64,000 bases of DNA from Sphingomonas leidyi (GTDB lineage: Bacteria; Pseudomonadota; Alphaproteobacteria; Sphingomonadales; Sphingomonadaceae), in NCBI RefSeq assembly GCF_011761945.1, contig NZ_JAASQV010000002.1:682001-746000 (forward strand). Reading direction: 5' to 3'. The translations under genes were made by a program, and so were the position numbers. The notes under the pieces are model-generated. The model saw only the letters and a list, made by a program, of their open reading frames with translations. It was not told where the DNA came from and ran no database searches. This document shows, piece by piece, positions 46,502 through 56,169 of the stretch (positions are counted from its first letter, which is position 1; each line of letters starts with the position of its first letter).

Positions 46502-48079
46502 TCAGGCCCGGGCCAGCGCCTCGGCGATCAGCTTGCGGCTGTTCTCGATCCCGTAGAGCGCGATGAAGCTGCCCATGCGCGGCCCCTGCTCGCTGCCCAG
46601 CAAGGTCTCGTAGAGCGCCTTGAACCAGTCGCGCAGGTTCGCGAACGCATCGGTCTTGCCGATTTCGTAGACGATGTTCTGGATGTCCTCGGCCGAGGCA
46701 TGCTCCGGCAGCGCCGCGAGCTGTTCGTCGAGCTGGCGCAATGCCCCCGCCTCGGCTTCGCTCGGCGCCCGGCGCTGGAGCGTCGGCTCGACGAAGTCGC
46801 GGGCGTAGCGGATCGCATAGCCCACCATCCGGTCGAGCTCGGGATGCGATTCGGGCGAGAGCTCCGGCGAATAGCGGCGCAGGAATCCCCAGATCGTCTC
46901 GCGATTGCCCACGCCCGGCAGGCTGACCAGGTTGAGCAACAGCCCGAAGGTCACCGGCAGCGTCTCGGCCGGCACCTGGCCGTTGTGGATGTGGTGCACC
47001 GGGTTGCCGAGCTGCTGGGCGATCTCCTGCGTGGGATAATTGGCGCGGAACTGCCAATATTCCTCGATTGCCCGCGGGATCAGCCCCAAGTGCAGCGACT
47101 TGGCCTTTTTCGGCTCGCGATAGATGTAGAAGGCCAGGCTCTCGTCCGGACCATAGGTCAGCCATTCCTCGATCGAGAGGCCGTTGCCCTTGGTCTTGGA
47201 GATCTTCTCGCCCTTGGCGTCGAGGAACAGCTCGTAGATCAGCCCCTCGGGCCGCTTGCCGCCCAGCACCTGGGCGATCCTGCCGCTCTGCACGCCGCTG
47301 TCGATCAGGTCCTTGCCGTACATCTCGTAATCGACGCCGAGCGCGGCCCAGCGCATGCCCCAGTCGGGCTTCCACTGGAGCTTGGCCTTGCCGCCGAAGA
47401 TCGACTGCTCGATCGTCTCCTCCCCGTCGACGAAGCGGATGATCCCCGCTTCGGCATCGACCACTTCCACCGGCACCTGAAGAACCACGCCGCTCTTCGG
47501 GCTCACCGGCAGCACCGGCGAATAGGTCGCCTGGCGCTCGGCGCGCAGCGTCGGCAGCATCACGTCCATGATCGCCCGATAGTTGCGCAGCACCGCGCGC
47601 AGCGTCTCGTCGAAACGGCCGCTCGCGTAATAGTCGGTCGAGGAGGCGAATTCATATTCGAAGCCGAACCGGTCGAGAAACTCGCGCAGCATCGCATTGT
47701 TGTGCGCGGCGAAGCTCTCATATTTCTCGAAGGGATCGGGGACGCGCGACAGCGGCTTGCCGAGATTCGCGGCAAGCAGCGCCTGGTTCGGCACATTGTC
47801 CGGGACCTTGCGGAGGCCGTCCATGTCGTCGCTGAACGTGACGAGCCGCGTCGGCAGCCCGGTCATCTCTTCATAGGCATGGCGCACCATGGTGGTGCGC
47901 AGCACTTCCTGGAAGGTGCCGATATGCGGCAGGCCCGACGGGCCGTAGCCGGTCTCGAACAGCATCGGCGATCCGTCGGGCTTGCCCTCCGGATAGCGTT
48001 TCACCAGCTTGCGCGCCTCTTCATAGGGCCAGGCCTTGGAGTCGAGCGCGGCGGCGCGCAGGGCGTTCGTATCGGTCAT
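46502..48079 (-). CDS. lysS: Class I lysyl-tRNA synthetase
   Basis: 525-residue archaeal-type class I LysRS, found in alphaproteobacteria in place of the usual class II enzyme. HIGH variant in GPSGLPHIGTFQEVLRTTMV, KMSKS variant in KGEKISKTKGNGLSIEEWL, and the family block FETGYGPSGLPHIG. The C-terminal anticodon domain is helical. Its convergent partner at 46497 is DUF389. Start ATG at 48079. Confidence 0.96.
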   Translation of the reverse strand: MTDTNALRAAALDSKAWPYEEARKLVKRYPEGKPDGSPMLFETGYGPSGLPHIGTFQEVLRTTMVRHAYEEMTGLPTRLVTFSDDMDGLRKVPDNVPNQALLAANLGKPLSRVPDPFEKYESFAAHNNAMLREFLDRFGFEYEFASSTDYYASGRFDETLRAVLRNYRAIMDVMLPTLRAERQATYSPVLPVSPKSGVVLQVPVEVVDAEAGIIRFVDGEETIEQSIFGGKAKLQWKPDWGMRWAALGVDYEMYGKDLIDSGVQSGRIAQVLGGKRPEGLIYELFLDAKGEKISKTKGNGLSIEEWLTYGPDESLAFYIYREPKKAKSLHLGLIPRAIEEYWQFRANYPTQEIAQQLGNPVHHIHNGQVPAETLPVTFGLLLNLVSLPGVGNRETIWGFLRRYSPELSPESHPELDRMVGYAIRYARDFVEPTLQRRAPSEAEAGALRQLDEQLAALPEHASAEDIQNIVYEIGKTDAFANLRDWFKALYETLLGSEQGPRMGSFIALYGIENSRKLIAEALARA

Positions 48080-48131
48080 AACCGCGCGCCTCTAGCCGAG
48101 ACGGGCGCGCGGGGCCAGCGCCGCGGCGAAC

Positions 48132-48160
48132 CCGGTCTCCCGCGCCGGGCGGGAGACCGG
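48132..48160 (-). terminator. Hairpin after the Trp-rich gene
   Basis: CCGGTCTCCCGC (48132-48143) pairs perfectly over 12 bp with GCGGGAGACCGG (48149-48160) around a 5-base loop, in the gap before lysS; the leftward transcript of the gene at 48169 would end here. No clear U-tract. Confidence 0.55.
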
Positions 48161-48168
48161 CGCCGGGA

Positions 48169-48849
48169 TCAGGCGAACACCTTGTCCTGCGGGCACAATA
48201 TGCCCGACGAGATGGTCAGGTGCGTCCAGCGATAGTCGAGATAGGCGCCCGAATAATGGTCGTCATTGTTGAAATCGACATCGCCATGATAGCGGCCCGT
48301 CGGAATGATATCGTTGGTGCCCGTCTTCACGATCATGAATTCGTACATCAGGTCCCAGAGCATCCAGACGCGCGTGCCCGAGGCGGGCGGATCGACGTTG
48401 AACTGGATGGTGGAGGTCTGCTTGTCGTTGATCGTCACCGAATGCGAGAGCGTGGCGCTCACCCCCGCGCTGACGCCGCCGCCGGAAAAGCCCATCTGCA
48501 CCGTCAGCGACTCGGTGTCGGTCGTCGAGATGCCATGCTCATAGGCCCAGCTCTTCTGCAGGTGCGTGCCGGGATAGAGATGGGTGAAGGTGCCGGGCAC
48601 CAGCTTCCAGAATTTGCGCAGCACCAGCTGGTGCGGCTCCGGCGCATTGTTGTCCCACCAGTTGTTGAGGCGCGGCCAGCCGGAATCGCGCGGCTCGTCC
48701 CACACATTGTCCTGGTAGTTGGCGTTGTCGGCATCGGCATAGATGACGAGCGGCTTGGTGATGCGCGCCATCTCGATCGGATCGGTCTGGGCCGGCGGCG
48801 ACCAGTCGGTGCTGTCGATGTTCGGAAAGGCAGGAAGGGTATCGGACAT
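48169..48849 (-). CDS. Trp-rich protein of unknown function, possible beta-pore-forming-like hairpin
   Basis: 226 residues, no signal peptide. The N-terminal half has many Trp (WSPP, VWDEP, GWPRLNNWWDNNA, FWKLVPG). Residues about 100-155 alternate Ser/Thr/Gly with hydrophobics: AYEHGISTTDTESLTVQMGF and GGGVSAGVSATLSHSVTIND, then KQTSTIQFNV. This resembles the amphipathic insertion hairpin of aerolysin-type toxins. The C-terminal part has VWMLWDLMYEFMIVK and GRYHGDVDFNNDDHYSGAYL. No family assigned with confidence; the toxin idea is inference. It stands alone between lysS and the helicase. Confidence 0.7.
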   Translation of the reverse strand: MSDTLPAFPNIDSTDWSPPAQTDPIEMARITKPLVIYADADNANYQDNVWDEPRDSGWPRLNNWWDNNAPEPHQLVLRKFWKLVPGTFTHLYPGTHLQKSWAYEHGISTTDTESLTVQMGFSGGGVSAGVSATLSHSVTINDKQTSTIQFNVDPPASGTRVWMLWDLMYEFMIVKTGTNDIIPTGRYHGDVDFNNDDHYSGAYLDYRWTHLTISSGILCPQDKVFA

Positions 48850-48978
48850 GATGAGACTCCCCATGGAAAATGGATTGGCGGATCTGTTTCTTTTCTGGGG
48901 CCGCCCGGCGCGAAGACCGTGGGCGGAATGCGACGGGCGGGGCGATAGCCGATCGCCGCCGGCCCGACTCAGTCCCAT

Positions 48979-49107
48979 ATGGAACTGATCGCGACGAAAA
49001 TTCGCGGCCGTTTCGTCGGCACGATCCGCCGCGTCGATCCGAAGGGCGCGCTGGCCGCGGTACGCGCCATGTTCACCGAGTCGCCCGGGCGGTGCCGGGC
49101 AAAGTGA
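48979..49107 (+). CDS. Possible 42-residue basic protein
   Basis: MELIATKIRGRFVGTIRRVD then PKGALAAVRAMFTESPGRCR, ending AK. The third codon position is strongly G/C, like real genes here. No Shine-Dalgarno is clear (CAGTCCC before the ATG). It lies in the 329-bp divergent gap 48850-49178, otherwise without gene signals. Confidence 0.4.
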   Translation: MELIATKIRGRFVGTIRRVDPKGALAAVRAMFTESPGRCRAK

Positions 49108-49178
49108 AATGATTTGGCCCGCCGCCCTTCACTTTGCGCCCCGGCTGAGGCTAGGAAGATCGGGAACGAAAGGCGTAC

Positions 49179-51878
49179 ATGCTCCCCTATCCCGCTCTCT
49201 ACGCCAGCCATGGCGGCGTCTGGCTCGCCACGCCCGAGGGCGAATGCCGCGCGATGAGCCGGGGCGAGGCGATCCGGCTCGCGGCGGACACGCCGGTGAT
49301 CCTGCTCAACGCGCCGCTGGTCGGGCAGCGGCTCGGCTATGCGGAGCTTTCCGGCCTCGACCTGCTCGAGCTGTTCGCCTTTCTCCGCCCCGCCCGCTTC
49401 ATGGTGCCGACGCCCAAGGGGCTCGCCCGCGCCACCGGGCTCGAAGCGCCCGCGAGCGATGCGGATGTCGCACCGTTCCTGCGCCGGGCGGCCCAGGCCC
49501 TGCTCGCGATCGCCGAGGGGGACTGGCCCGAGCGCGAGGGCGCATGGCATGCGGCGCAGTCGCTGTTCCGGCTGCGCTGGCCCTGGGCGCCCATCGTTTC
49601 GCAGGCGGTCGCCAAGCCGGTCCAGGCCGAGCGCTGGCTCTTCTCGAAGCTGCCCGAATGGAACGAGCAGCCGCCGCGCGTGCCGCCGCGCACGGTGACG
49701 TTGAACGATGCGGATATCGCCGATCGCCTTGCCCGGCTCACCGGCAGCGCCGCCGAACGCCGCCAGGGCCAGCGCGACTATGCCGCCGCCGCGGCAGGCG
49801 CCTTTGCCCCGCGCGACATGCGCGAATCGCCCAATCTGGTCCTGGCCGAGGCGGGCACCGGCATCGGCAAGACGCTCGGCTATCTCGCGCCCGCCTCGCT
49901 CTGGGCCGAGCAGGCCGGGGGCGCAGTGTGGGTGTCGACCTTCACCAAGGCGCTGCAGCGGCAATTGGGGCATGAGGGCGAACGGCTCGTCCCCGATCCC
50001 GCGCTACGCAGGAAGAAGATCGTCACGCGCAAGGGGCGCGAGAACTATGCCTGCCTGCTCAACCTGGAGGACGCGCTGCAGGGCGGGTTTGCCGGCCGCG
50101 CGGCGATCCTGGCGCAGCTGGTGGCGCGCTGGGCCGCCTATACCGCGGATGGCGACATGATCGGCGGCGACCTGCCCGGCTGGCTCCCCACCCTGTTCCG
50201 CCGCAACGGCTCGACCGCGCTCACCGATCGGCGCGGCGAGTGCATCTATGCCGGCTGCCCGCATTATCGGAAGTGCTTCATCGAGCGTGCCGCCCGCGCC
50301 TCGGCGGATGCGGATATCGTCATCGCCAACCATGCGCTGGTGATGGTCAACGCGGCACGCGGCCGCGAGACGGCGAATCGCCCCACCCGCTATGTGTTCG
50401 ACGAGGGGCATCACCTGTTCGATGCGGCCGATGCGATGTTCGCCGCCGCGCTCACCGGGCAGGAAGCGATCGAGATCCGCCGCTGGGTGACGGGTCCCGA
50501 ATCGGGTTCGAGGGGCCGCCGCCGGGGCTTGGCGGCGCGCCTCTCGGACGTCGCCAGCTATGACGAGGAGGGCGGCCGGGCGATCGCCGAAGCCGTGGAT
50601 GCCGCCCGTGCGCTGCCGAGCGACGGCTGGCTCCAGCGCCTGAACGAAGGCGAGCCCTTCGGCCCGGTCGAGCATCTCCTCGCCGCGGTGCGCGGGCTGG
50701 TCTATGCCCGCGACGTCAACGGCGCCGCCGATGCCGGCTATGGGCTGGAGACCGAACTGGCCGAGCCCGACGCCGCCCTGGTCGAGGCCGCCGGTCCCGC
50801 CGGCGCGGCGCTCGACGCGCTGCTCCGCCCGCTCGTCCATCTCGGCCGCCGGCTCGAAGCGGTGCTGACCGAGGCGCCCGACTGGATGGACGGCGCCGCC
50901 CGCGCCCGGATCGAAGGCGCCGTCGCGTCGCTCGGCTGGCGCGCCGATACCGTGGGCGCCTGGCTCGCGCTGATCGCGCGGATCGGCGGCCCGGCCGATC
51001 CGGCGTTCGTCGACTGGCTCGCGGTCGATCGAGTCGAGGGGCGCGAATATGATGTCGGGCTCCATCGCCACTGGCTCGATCCTTCCAAGCCCTTTGCCGA
51101 AACCGTGCTCAAACAGGCGCATGGCGCACTGATCACGTCGGCGACCTTGCGGGCCGGCGGCGACTGGGAGGTGGCGGAGGCGCGATCGGGTGCCGTCCAT
51201 CTGATGCGCCCCGCCCAGCGCTTCGAGGCGGCGAGCCCGTTCAACTATGCCGAACAGGCCGAAGTGCTGATCGTCACCGACGTGAAGCGCGGCGACATGC
51301 CCGGGCTCGCCAATGCCTATGCCCGGCTGGCGGTCGCGGCCGAGGGCGGCACGCTCGGGCTGTTCACGGCGATCCGGCGGCTGCGCGCCGTCCATGCGCG
51401 AATCGCCGACCGGCTGGCGCGCGAAGGGCTGCCGCTGCTTGCCCAGCATGTCGATCCGATCGACACCGGCACGCTGGTCGACATCTTCCGCGACGATCCG
51501 CGCGCCTCGCTGCTCGGCACCGATGCGCTGCGGGATGGGGTGGACGTGCCGGGCGATTCGCTGCGGCTGGTGGTGATGGAGGGCATTCCCTGGCCCAAGC
51601 CGACCGTGCTCCATGCCGCGCGCCGGCTGGCCGGGGGCGGCACCGCCTATGACGACCGGATCGTCCGGGCGCGACTCGCCCAGGCATTCGGCCGGCTGAT
51701 TCGCCGCGCCGACGATCGCGGCACCTTCGTGCTGCTCTCCGCTGCCAGCCCCACGCGCCTGCTCGACGCCTTTCCGGCGGGCACGCCGGTGACGCGCGTC
51801 ACGCTCGATCAGGCAGTAGAGCGCGTGCGGCTTTCCTTGGCCGCCAAGCTGGGGCAAGAGGCCCCCGCGAACGCCTGA
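49179..51878 (+). CDS. DinG-like ATP-dependent DNA helicase
   Basis: 899-residue superfamily 2 helicase of the DinG/XPD group, longer than E. coli DinG because of a 200-residue N-terminal extension. Walker A is AEAGTGIGKTLGYLAP, motif II DEGH in VFDEGHHLFDAAD, the iron-sulfur cysteines are C in ENYACLLN and CIYAGCPHYRKCF, motif VI RLAQAFGRLIRRADD. These proteins unwind R-loops and 5'-overhang DNA. Start ATG at 49179. Confidence 0.92.
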   Translation: MLPYPALYASHGGVWLATPEGECRAMSRGEAIRLAADTPVILLNAPLVGQRLGYAELSGLDLLELFAFLRPARFMVPTPKGLARATGLEAPASDADVAPFLRRAAQALLAIAEGDWPEREGAWHAAQSLFRLRWPWAPIVSQAVAKPVQAERWLFSKLPEWNEQPPRVPPRTVTLNDADIADRLARLTGSAAERRQGQRDYAAAAAGAFAPRDMRESPNLVLAEAGTGIGKTLGYLAPASLWAEQAGGAVWVSTFTKALQRQLGHEGERLVPDPALRRKKIVTRKGRENYACLLNLEDALQGGFAGRAAILAQLVARWAAYTADGDMIGGDLPGWLPTLFRRNGSTALTDRRGECIYAGCPHYRKCFIERAARASADADIVIANHALVMVNAARGRETANRPTRYVFDEGHHLFDAADAMFAAALTGQEAIEIRRWVTGPESGSRGRRRGLAARLSDVASYDEEGGRAIAEAVDAARALPSDGWLQRLNEGEPFGPVEHLLAAVRGLVYARDVNGAADAGYGLETELAEPDAALVEAAGPAGAALDALLRPLVHLGRRLEAVLTEAPDWMDGAARARIEGAVASLGWRADTVGAWLALIARIGGPADPAFVDWLAVDRVEGREYDVGLHRHWLDPSKPFAETVLKQAHGALITSATLRAGGDWEVAEARSGAVHLMRPAQRFEAASPFNYAEQAEVLIVTDVKRGDMPGLANAYARLAVAAEGGTLGLFTAIRRLRAVHARIADRLAREGLPLLAQHVDPIDTGTLVDIFRDDPRASLLGTDALRDGVDVPGDSLRLVVMEGIPWPKPTVLHAARRLAGGGTAYDDRIVRARLAQAFGRLIRRADDRGTFVLLSAASPTRLLDAFPAGTPVTRVTLDQAVERVRLSLAAKLGQEAPANA

Positions 51879-51889
51879 CCGGGGATTCC

Positions 51890-52423
51890 ATGAAGACGCT
51901 CACGCTGCTGCGCCACGCCAAGTCGGGATGGGACGATCCGGTCGCGCGCGATTTCGATCGGCCGCTCAACCCCAAGGGGCAGCGCGCCGCCGCGATGATG
52001 GGGCGCCACCTCAAGGCCGAGGGGCTGGAGTTCGATCACGTCCTCGCTTCGCCCGCTGCGCGGGTGGTCGAAACGCTGGCCCAGGTCGCCACCGGCTATG
52101 GTTGCGAGCTGGCGCCCCATTGGGACCAGCGGCTCTACCTCGCTTCGGCCGCCACGCTGCTCGATCTGGTGCACGAGCTGCCCGATGGAGCCGGGCGGGT
52201 GCTGTTCTCGGGGCATAATCCCGGGCTGGAGGAGCTGGTGCTGCTGCTTGCGGGGGCGAATGCGCTGCGCGCTTCGGTCGAGATGAAGTTCCCCACGGCG
52301 AGCCTGGCGGAGATGCGCTTCGATGTGGCGCGCTGGGCCGATGTGAAGCCGGGCAAGGGCGAGCTGGTACGCTTCACGCGTCCCCGCGATCTCGATCCCA
52401 CGCTGGGGCCGGACTATCGCTAG
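51890..52423 (+). CDS. Histidine phosphatase, SixA-like
   Basis: 177-residue phosphohistidine phosphatase. The RHG-type catalytic motif is TLLRHAKSGWDD near residue 5, with C-terminal catalytic His in LFSGHNPGLEELVL. SixA dephosphorylates the nitrogen-PTS protein NPr in E. coli, so a link with PtsN (28040) is possible but not shown. ATG at 51890, 11 bp after the helicase. Confidence 0.88.
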   Translation: MKTLTLLRHAKSGWDDPVARDFDRPLNPKGQRAAAMMGRHLKAEGLEFDHVLASPAARVVETLAQVATGYGCELAPHWDQRLYLASAATLLDLVHELPDGAGRVLFSGHNPGLEELVLLLAGANALRASVEMKFPTASLAEMRFDVARWADVKPGKGELVRFTRPRDLDPTLGPDYR

Positions 52424-52450
52424 GTCGGGGACTCATTCAGCGAACCCCCT

Positions 52451-52472
52451 CATCCCCGCGCAGACGGGGATG
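52451..52472. repeat. Dispersed palindrome CATCCCCG...CGGGGATG
   Basis: CATCCCCG (52451-52458) and CGGGGATG (52465-52472) around CGCAGA form a stem-loop like the 'CCCCGCGCAGGCGGGGA' elements common in sphingomonads. It lies between convergent genes and may serve as a terminator. Confidence 0.55.
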
Positions 52473-52528
52473 GCACAGGAAAATCAGATAGTGGTTCGCG
52501 TCCTGAGCCGGGGGCGTGCCGACCGGGC

Positions 52529-52894
52529 TCAGCTATCCTCGTCCAGCGCCCGGGCGAGCGAATCGCGGACGGTCTTCAGCCCTTGCTTGTCTCCGCCGCC
52601 CACGCCCGGGCTGGTCCCCGCCGCGGCACGCGCGGCGCGGCTGCCCTTCTCCGCCGCGAGCAGCTTCTGCACGCCGCGGATGGTGTAGCCATGGTTGGAG
52701 AGCAGGTCGTGGATCCGCCGCACCAGCGCCACGTCCTCGGCGCGATAATAGCGCCGGTTGCCCGCCCGGGTGAGCGGGCGCAGCTGGGGGAAGCGGGTTT
52801 CCCAATATCGCAGGATGTGCTGGGGGCGCCCGATCTCCTGGGCGAGCTCCCCTATCGTCCTTAGCGCGCCAGCAGCCTTTTCGGCCCCCGGCAT
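52529..52894 (-). CDS. MerR family transcriptional regulator
   Basis: 121-residue MerR-type regulator. The helix-turn-helix and wing are TIGELAQEIGRPQHILRYWE and TRAGNRRYYRAEDVALVRRI. The C-terminal coiled helix ends in a Gly-rich disordered tail, so it lacks a metal-binding domain. Downstream of ihfA in the rpmF-plsX-fabH-ihfA operon; MerR genes after ihfA are common in alphaproteobacteria. Start at 52894. Confidence 0.9.
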   Translation of the reverse strand: MPGAEKAAGALRTIGELAQEIGRPQHILRYWETRFPQLRPLTRAGNRRYYRAEDVALVRRIHDLLSNHGYTIRGVQKLLAAEKGSRAARAAAGTSPGVGGGDKQGLKTVRDSLARALDEDS

Positions 52895-52905
52895 TCCGGC
52901 TTCCC

Positions 52906-53205
52906 TCAGCCGGCCGAGACGATGCGGTCGCGCATCATCTGGCTTGCTCGGAAGGTCAGCACCCGGCGGGGCGCGATCGGCACTTCGACGCCGGTCTTGG
53001 GATTGCGGCCCACGCGCTCGCCCTTGTCGCGCAGGATGAAGCTGCCGAAGCCGGAGATCTTGACGTTCTCGCCCTTGGCCAGCGCCTCGCACATGTGACT
53101 CAGGATCTGCTCGACCAGCCGCGCGGCGTCGGCGCGCGAGAGGCCCACCTCGCGATGCAGCGATTCGGCAAGATCGGCCCTGGTCAGCGTGCCCGCAGCC
53201 ATCAT
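52906..53205 (-). CDS. ihfA: Integration host factor subunit alpha
   Basis: 99-residue HU/IHF-fold DNA-bending protein. [60 protein letters not shown] are the IhfA blocks, including the Pro that intercalates. It bends DNA at origins and promoters. Start at 53205; 114 bp to fabH. Confidence 0.95.
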   Translation of the reverse strand: MMAAGTLTRADLAESLHREVGLSRADAARLVEQILSHMCEALAKGENVKISGFGSFILRDKGERVGRNPKTGVEVPIAPRRVLTFRASQMMRDRIVSAG

Positions 53206-53319
53206 GCGGCAACTCCCCCTTGCGTTCTACTGTGTCGAGTCGGTCGTATCAGATTGTTTCGACACAGCAAACGGGAACATTGAGGCTCCGGAACGATTAT
53301 CTTCGTTTTTTCGCAGCTA

Positions 53320-54291
53320 TCAGAAACGCACCACTGCGGCGCCCCAGGTGAAGCCGCCGCCCATCGCCTCCAGCACCAGCAGGTCTCCCCGGCGGATGCG
53401 GCCGTCGCGCACCGCGGTGTCGAGCGCGAGCGGCACCGAAGCGGCGGAGGTGTTGGCATGCTGGTCGACGGTGACGATCACCTTCTCGGCCGCAAGGTCG
53501 AGCTTGCGGGCCGTCGCGTCGAGGATGCGGGCATTGGCCTGGTGCGGCACCACCCAGTCGACGTCGCCGGGCTGGAGTCCGGCGGCGGCGAGCGATTCCT
53601 GCATCACCGAAGCGAGGTTGACCACGGCATGGCGGAACACCTCGCGGCCCTTCATGCGCAGCTTGCCGACGGTCTGGGTGGTCGAGGGGCCGCCATCGAC
53701 GTAGAGCAGCTCGTTGTAGCGGCCGTCCGCGTGCAATTTGGTCGAGAGAATCCCGCGCTCGCCCGCATCGGCCGAATCCTGCGCTTCGAGCACGATCGCG
53801 CCGGCACCGTCGCCGAACAGCACGCAGGTCGCGCGGTCCTCCCAGTCGAGGATGCGGCTGAACGTCTCCGCGCCGATCACCAGCGCTCGCTTGTGGACGC
53901 CGGCGCGCAGCATCGAATCGGCGACCTGCACGGCATAGAGGAAGCCCGAGCAGACCGCGGCGACGTCGAACGCCACGCAATCGTGGATGCCGAGCGCGGC
54001 CTGGACCTTGGTGGCGGTGGCCGGGAAGGTCTGGTCGGGCGTCGCGGTGGCGAGCACGATCAGGTCGATATCCGCGGCGGCGATGCCGGCATTGGCCAGC
54101 GCGGCCTTGCTCGCCTCGGCCGCCAGCGTGCCGGTGGTCTCGTCGGGCCCCGCGATGTGCCGGAAGCGGATGCCCGTGCGCTCGACGATCCATTCGTCGC
54201 TCGTATCCACTTCCTGGGCGAGTTCGGCGTTGGAAACGCGGCGGGGCGGCAGGGCGGAACCAGTGCCGATGATGACGGAACGCAGGGTCAT
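53320..54291 (-). CDS. fabH: 3-oxoacyl-ACP synthase III (FabH)
   Basis: 323-residue ketoacyl-ACP synthase starting fatty-acid synthesis from acetyl-CoA and malonyl-ACP. Catalytic Cys in [14 protein letters not shown], His in [14 protein letters not shown], Asn in [16 protein letters not shown]. Start [11 protein letters not shown] at 54291, 10 bp after plsX stop, as in the conserved plsX-fabH operon. Confidence 0.97.
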   Translation of the reverse strand: MTLRSVIIGTGSALPPRRVSNAELAQEVDTSDEWIVERTGIRFRHIAGPDETTGTLAAEASKAALANAGIAAADIDLIVLATATPDQTFPATATKVQAALGIHDCVAFDVAAVCSGFLYAVQVADSMLRAGVHKRALVIGAETFSRILDWEDRATCVLFGDGAGAIVLEAQDSADAGERGILSTKLHADGRYNELLYVDGGPSTTQTVGKLRMKGREVFRHAVVNLASVMQESLAAAGLQPGDVDWVVPHQANARILDATARKLDLAAEKVIVTVDQHANTSAASVPLALDTAVRDGRIRRGDLLVLEAMGGGFTWGAAVVRF

Positions 54292-54301
54292 CTTGAAGTG
54301 T

Positions 54302-55333
54302 CTACGCCGCCTTTGCTTCGAAGTTCCCGAGGTCCTCGGCGATGCGGCGATTGAGATCGTCGCGCAGCATCTTGGCCGCGAAACCGATCGCGGTGTCGAC
54401 ACCGAGTTCGTTGGCGCTGCCATGGCTCTTCACGACGATGCCGTTGAGGCCGAGGAAGACGGCGCCATTATGGTTGTTGGGATCGAGATGCGTGCGCAAC
54501 AGCTCGGTCGCCGGCCTGGAGATCAGGAAGCCGATCTTCGAGCGAGTCGAGCTGGAGAAGGCGCGCTTGAGCAGGTCCGCCACGAAGCGCGCGGTGCCCT
54601 CCACCGTCTTCAGCGCGATATTGCCCGAGAAGCCGTCGCACACGATCACGTCGACATCGCCGCGCGAGAGCTTGTTGCCCTCGATGAAGCCGCGGAAATC
54701 GAGGCGCAGATGCTCGGCGGCGCGCAGTTCGGCCGCGGCTTCGCGGATCGAGTCGGTGCCCTTCATCTCTTCGGTGCCGATGTTGAGCAGCGCGACGCGG
54801 GGATTCTCCAGGTCGAGCGCGGTGCGCGCATAAGCGGCACCCATCACCGCGAACTGGACGAGGTTGCGCGCATCGACTTCGGTGTTGGCGCCGAGATCGA
54901 GCATCACCGTGTCGTTCTCGCCTAGCGTCGGCATCAGGGCGGCGAGCGCGGGGCGATCGATTCCGGGCATGGTCCGCAGCGACAGCTTGGCCATCGCCAT
55001 CAGCGCGCCGGTATTGCCCGAGGAGACGGCGGCGCCGGCCTGCCCCTTCTTCACCAGGTCGATGGCGATCCCCATCGACGTGGTCTTGGCGCGCCGAATC
55101 GCCGCGCTCGGCTTCTCTTCCGAGGCGACGACGTCCGGTGCATGGACGATTTCGGAGGCGGCCGTCAGGTTCGGATGGTTCTTCAGACCCTCGCGGATCT
55201 GCCCCTCGTCTCCGACGAGGATGAACTCCATGCCTTCGAACCGGCGGCGCGCGCGGGCGACACCGGCGAGCATGACCGCAATTCCCTCGTCACCGCCCAT
55301 CGCATCGACGGCGATTCGAGAGGAATTCGTCAT
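54302..55333 (-). CDS. plsX: Phosphate acyltransferase PlsX
   Basis: 343-residue acyl-ACP:phosphate acyltransferase feeding glycerophospholipid synthesis. [21 protein letters not shown]-terminal, [16 protein letters not shown], and [18 protein letters not shown]. Start at 55333 (MTNSSRIAV) chosen from the family. It lies between rpmF and fabH in the usual order. Confidence 0.96.
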   Translation of the reverse strand: MTNSSRIAVDAMGGDEGIAVMLAGVARARRRFEGMEFILVGDEGQIREGLKNHPNLTAASEIVHAPDVVASEEKPSAAIRRAKTTSMGIAIDLVKKGQAGAAVSSGNTGALMAMAKLSLRTMPGIDRPALAALMPTLGENDTVMLDLGANTEVDARNLVQFAVMGAAYARTALDLENPRVALLNIGTEEMKGTDSIREAAAELRAAEHLRLDFRGFIEGNKLSRGDVDVIVCDGFSGNIALKTVEGTARFVADLLKRAFSSSTRSKIGFLISRPATELLRTHLDPNNHNGAVFLGLNGIVVKSHGSANELGVDTAIGFAAKMLRDDLNRRIAEDLGNFEAKAA

Positions 55334-55373
55334 ACCCGCATGCCCCCGCGCGATTCGGCCCAATCGTTGCCGA

Positions 55374-55553
55374 TCAGTCTTCGGCCGAAACGATCTCGCG
55401 GCCGTTATAGTGGCCGCACGAACCGCACAGCACGTGCGGACGCTTCAGCTCGCCACAGTTCGGGCACTCCTGGAACGCCTGGGGCGTCAGAGCGTCGTGA
55501 GCGCGACGCATGCCACGCCGCGACGGCGTAGTCTTTCTCTTGGGAACGGCCAT
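55374..55553 (-). CDS. rpmF: 50S ribosomal protein L32
   Basis: 59-residue L32, [20 protein letters not shown], with zinc cysteines CPNCGE and CGSCGHYNG. Of the zinc-binding type. Start at 55553; plsX follows after 40 bp. The 187-bp upstream gap to the divergent MAPEG gene contains its promoter. Confidence 0.97.
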   Translation of the reverse strand: MAVPKRKTTPSRRGMRRAHDALTPQAFQECPNCGELKRPHVLCGSCGHYNGREIVSAED

Positions 55554-55740
55554 TTCGGCACCTTCTAACGAAACCAAAGTCAAAATCGCGATACGCCCGC
55601 ATGGCCCAGCGGGCAAGCGACGGAAGATCCGGCGCTCGCCGGACCAGCGGACGGTCACGAAAGCGAGTGCGCGCGTATAGCGATTCTTGCAGGGGAAGCA
55701 AGGGAGTGTAGGAGGAAGCCTCTGGAGGGGACTCTTCTAT

Positions 55741-56169
55741 ATGCTCATTCTTCCCGTGACGCTCTGCACCGCCGGCGCCGCCGCCGTGGTCAATTTCTGG
55801 CTGGCCTTGCGAATCGCCCGGCTCCGCATGTCCGAAAAGATCTTCGTCGGCGATGGCGGCGACGATCGGCTGGTCCGCCGCATGCGCGCGCAACTGAACT
55901 TCGTCGAATATGTCCCGCTGATTCTCGTGCTGCTCGCGCTGGTCGAGCTGGCGACGGGGACGAGCATCTGGCTGTGGGGGGCCGGCGCGGCGCTGATCCT
56001 CGGCCGCATCCTCCACGCCTTCGGCATGGACGGCTGGGGCCTGGGCCGCCGCATCGGCATTGCGCTGACCATGCTGACGATGCTCGGCCTCGCCGCCTAT
56101 GGCATCTATATCGGTAGCCAATATCGCGAGGCGCCGGCCACGGTCTTCAAGGTCGGACCGCGAAGCTAG
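55741..56169 (+). CDS. MAPEG family membrane protein
   Basis: 142-residue four-helix membrane protein of the MAPEG (glutathione-related) family. FWLALRIARLRMSEKIFVGD, RRMRAQLNFVEYVPLILVLL (the N...E..P family signature) and GRILHAFGMDGWGLGRRIG. GGAGGGG lies 10 bases before the ATG at 55741, which decides the start. Role unknown in bacteria; perhaps glutathione transferase. Confidence 0.87.
   Translation: MLILPVTLCTAGAAAVVNFWLALRIARLRMSEKIFVGDGGDDRLVRRMRAQLNFVEYVPLILVLLALVELATGTSIWLWGAGAALILGRILHAFGMDGWGLGRRIGIALTMLTMLGLAAYGIYIGSQYREAPATVFKVGPRS

Noticed and set aside
50004..51857. Long antisense frame inside the helicase gene
   Set aside because: Shadow of a GC-rich gene; composition Arg/Gly/Ala-rich, no motif.
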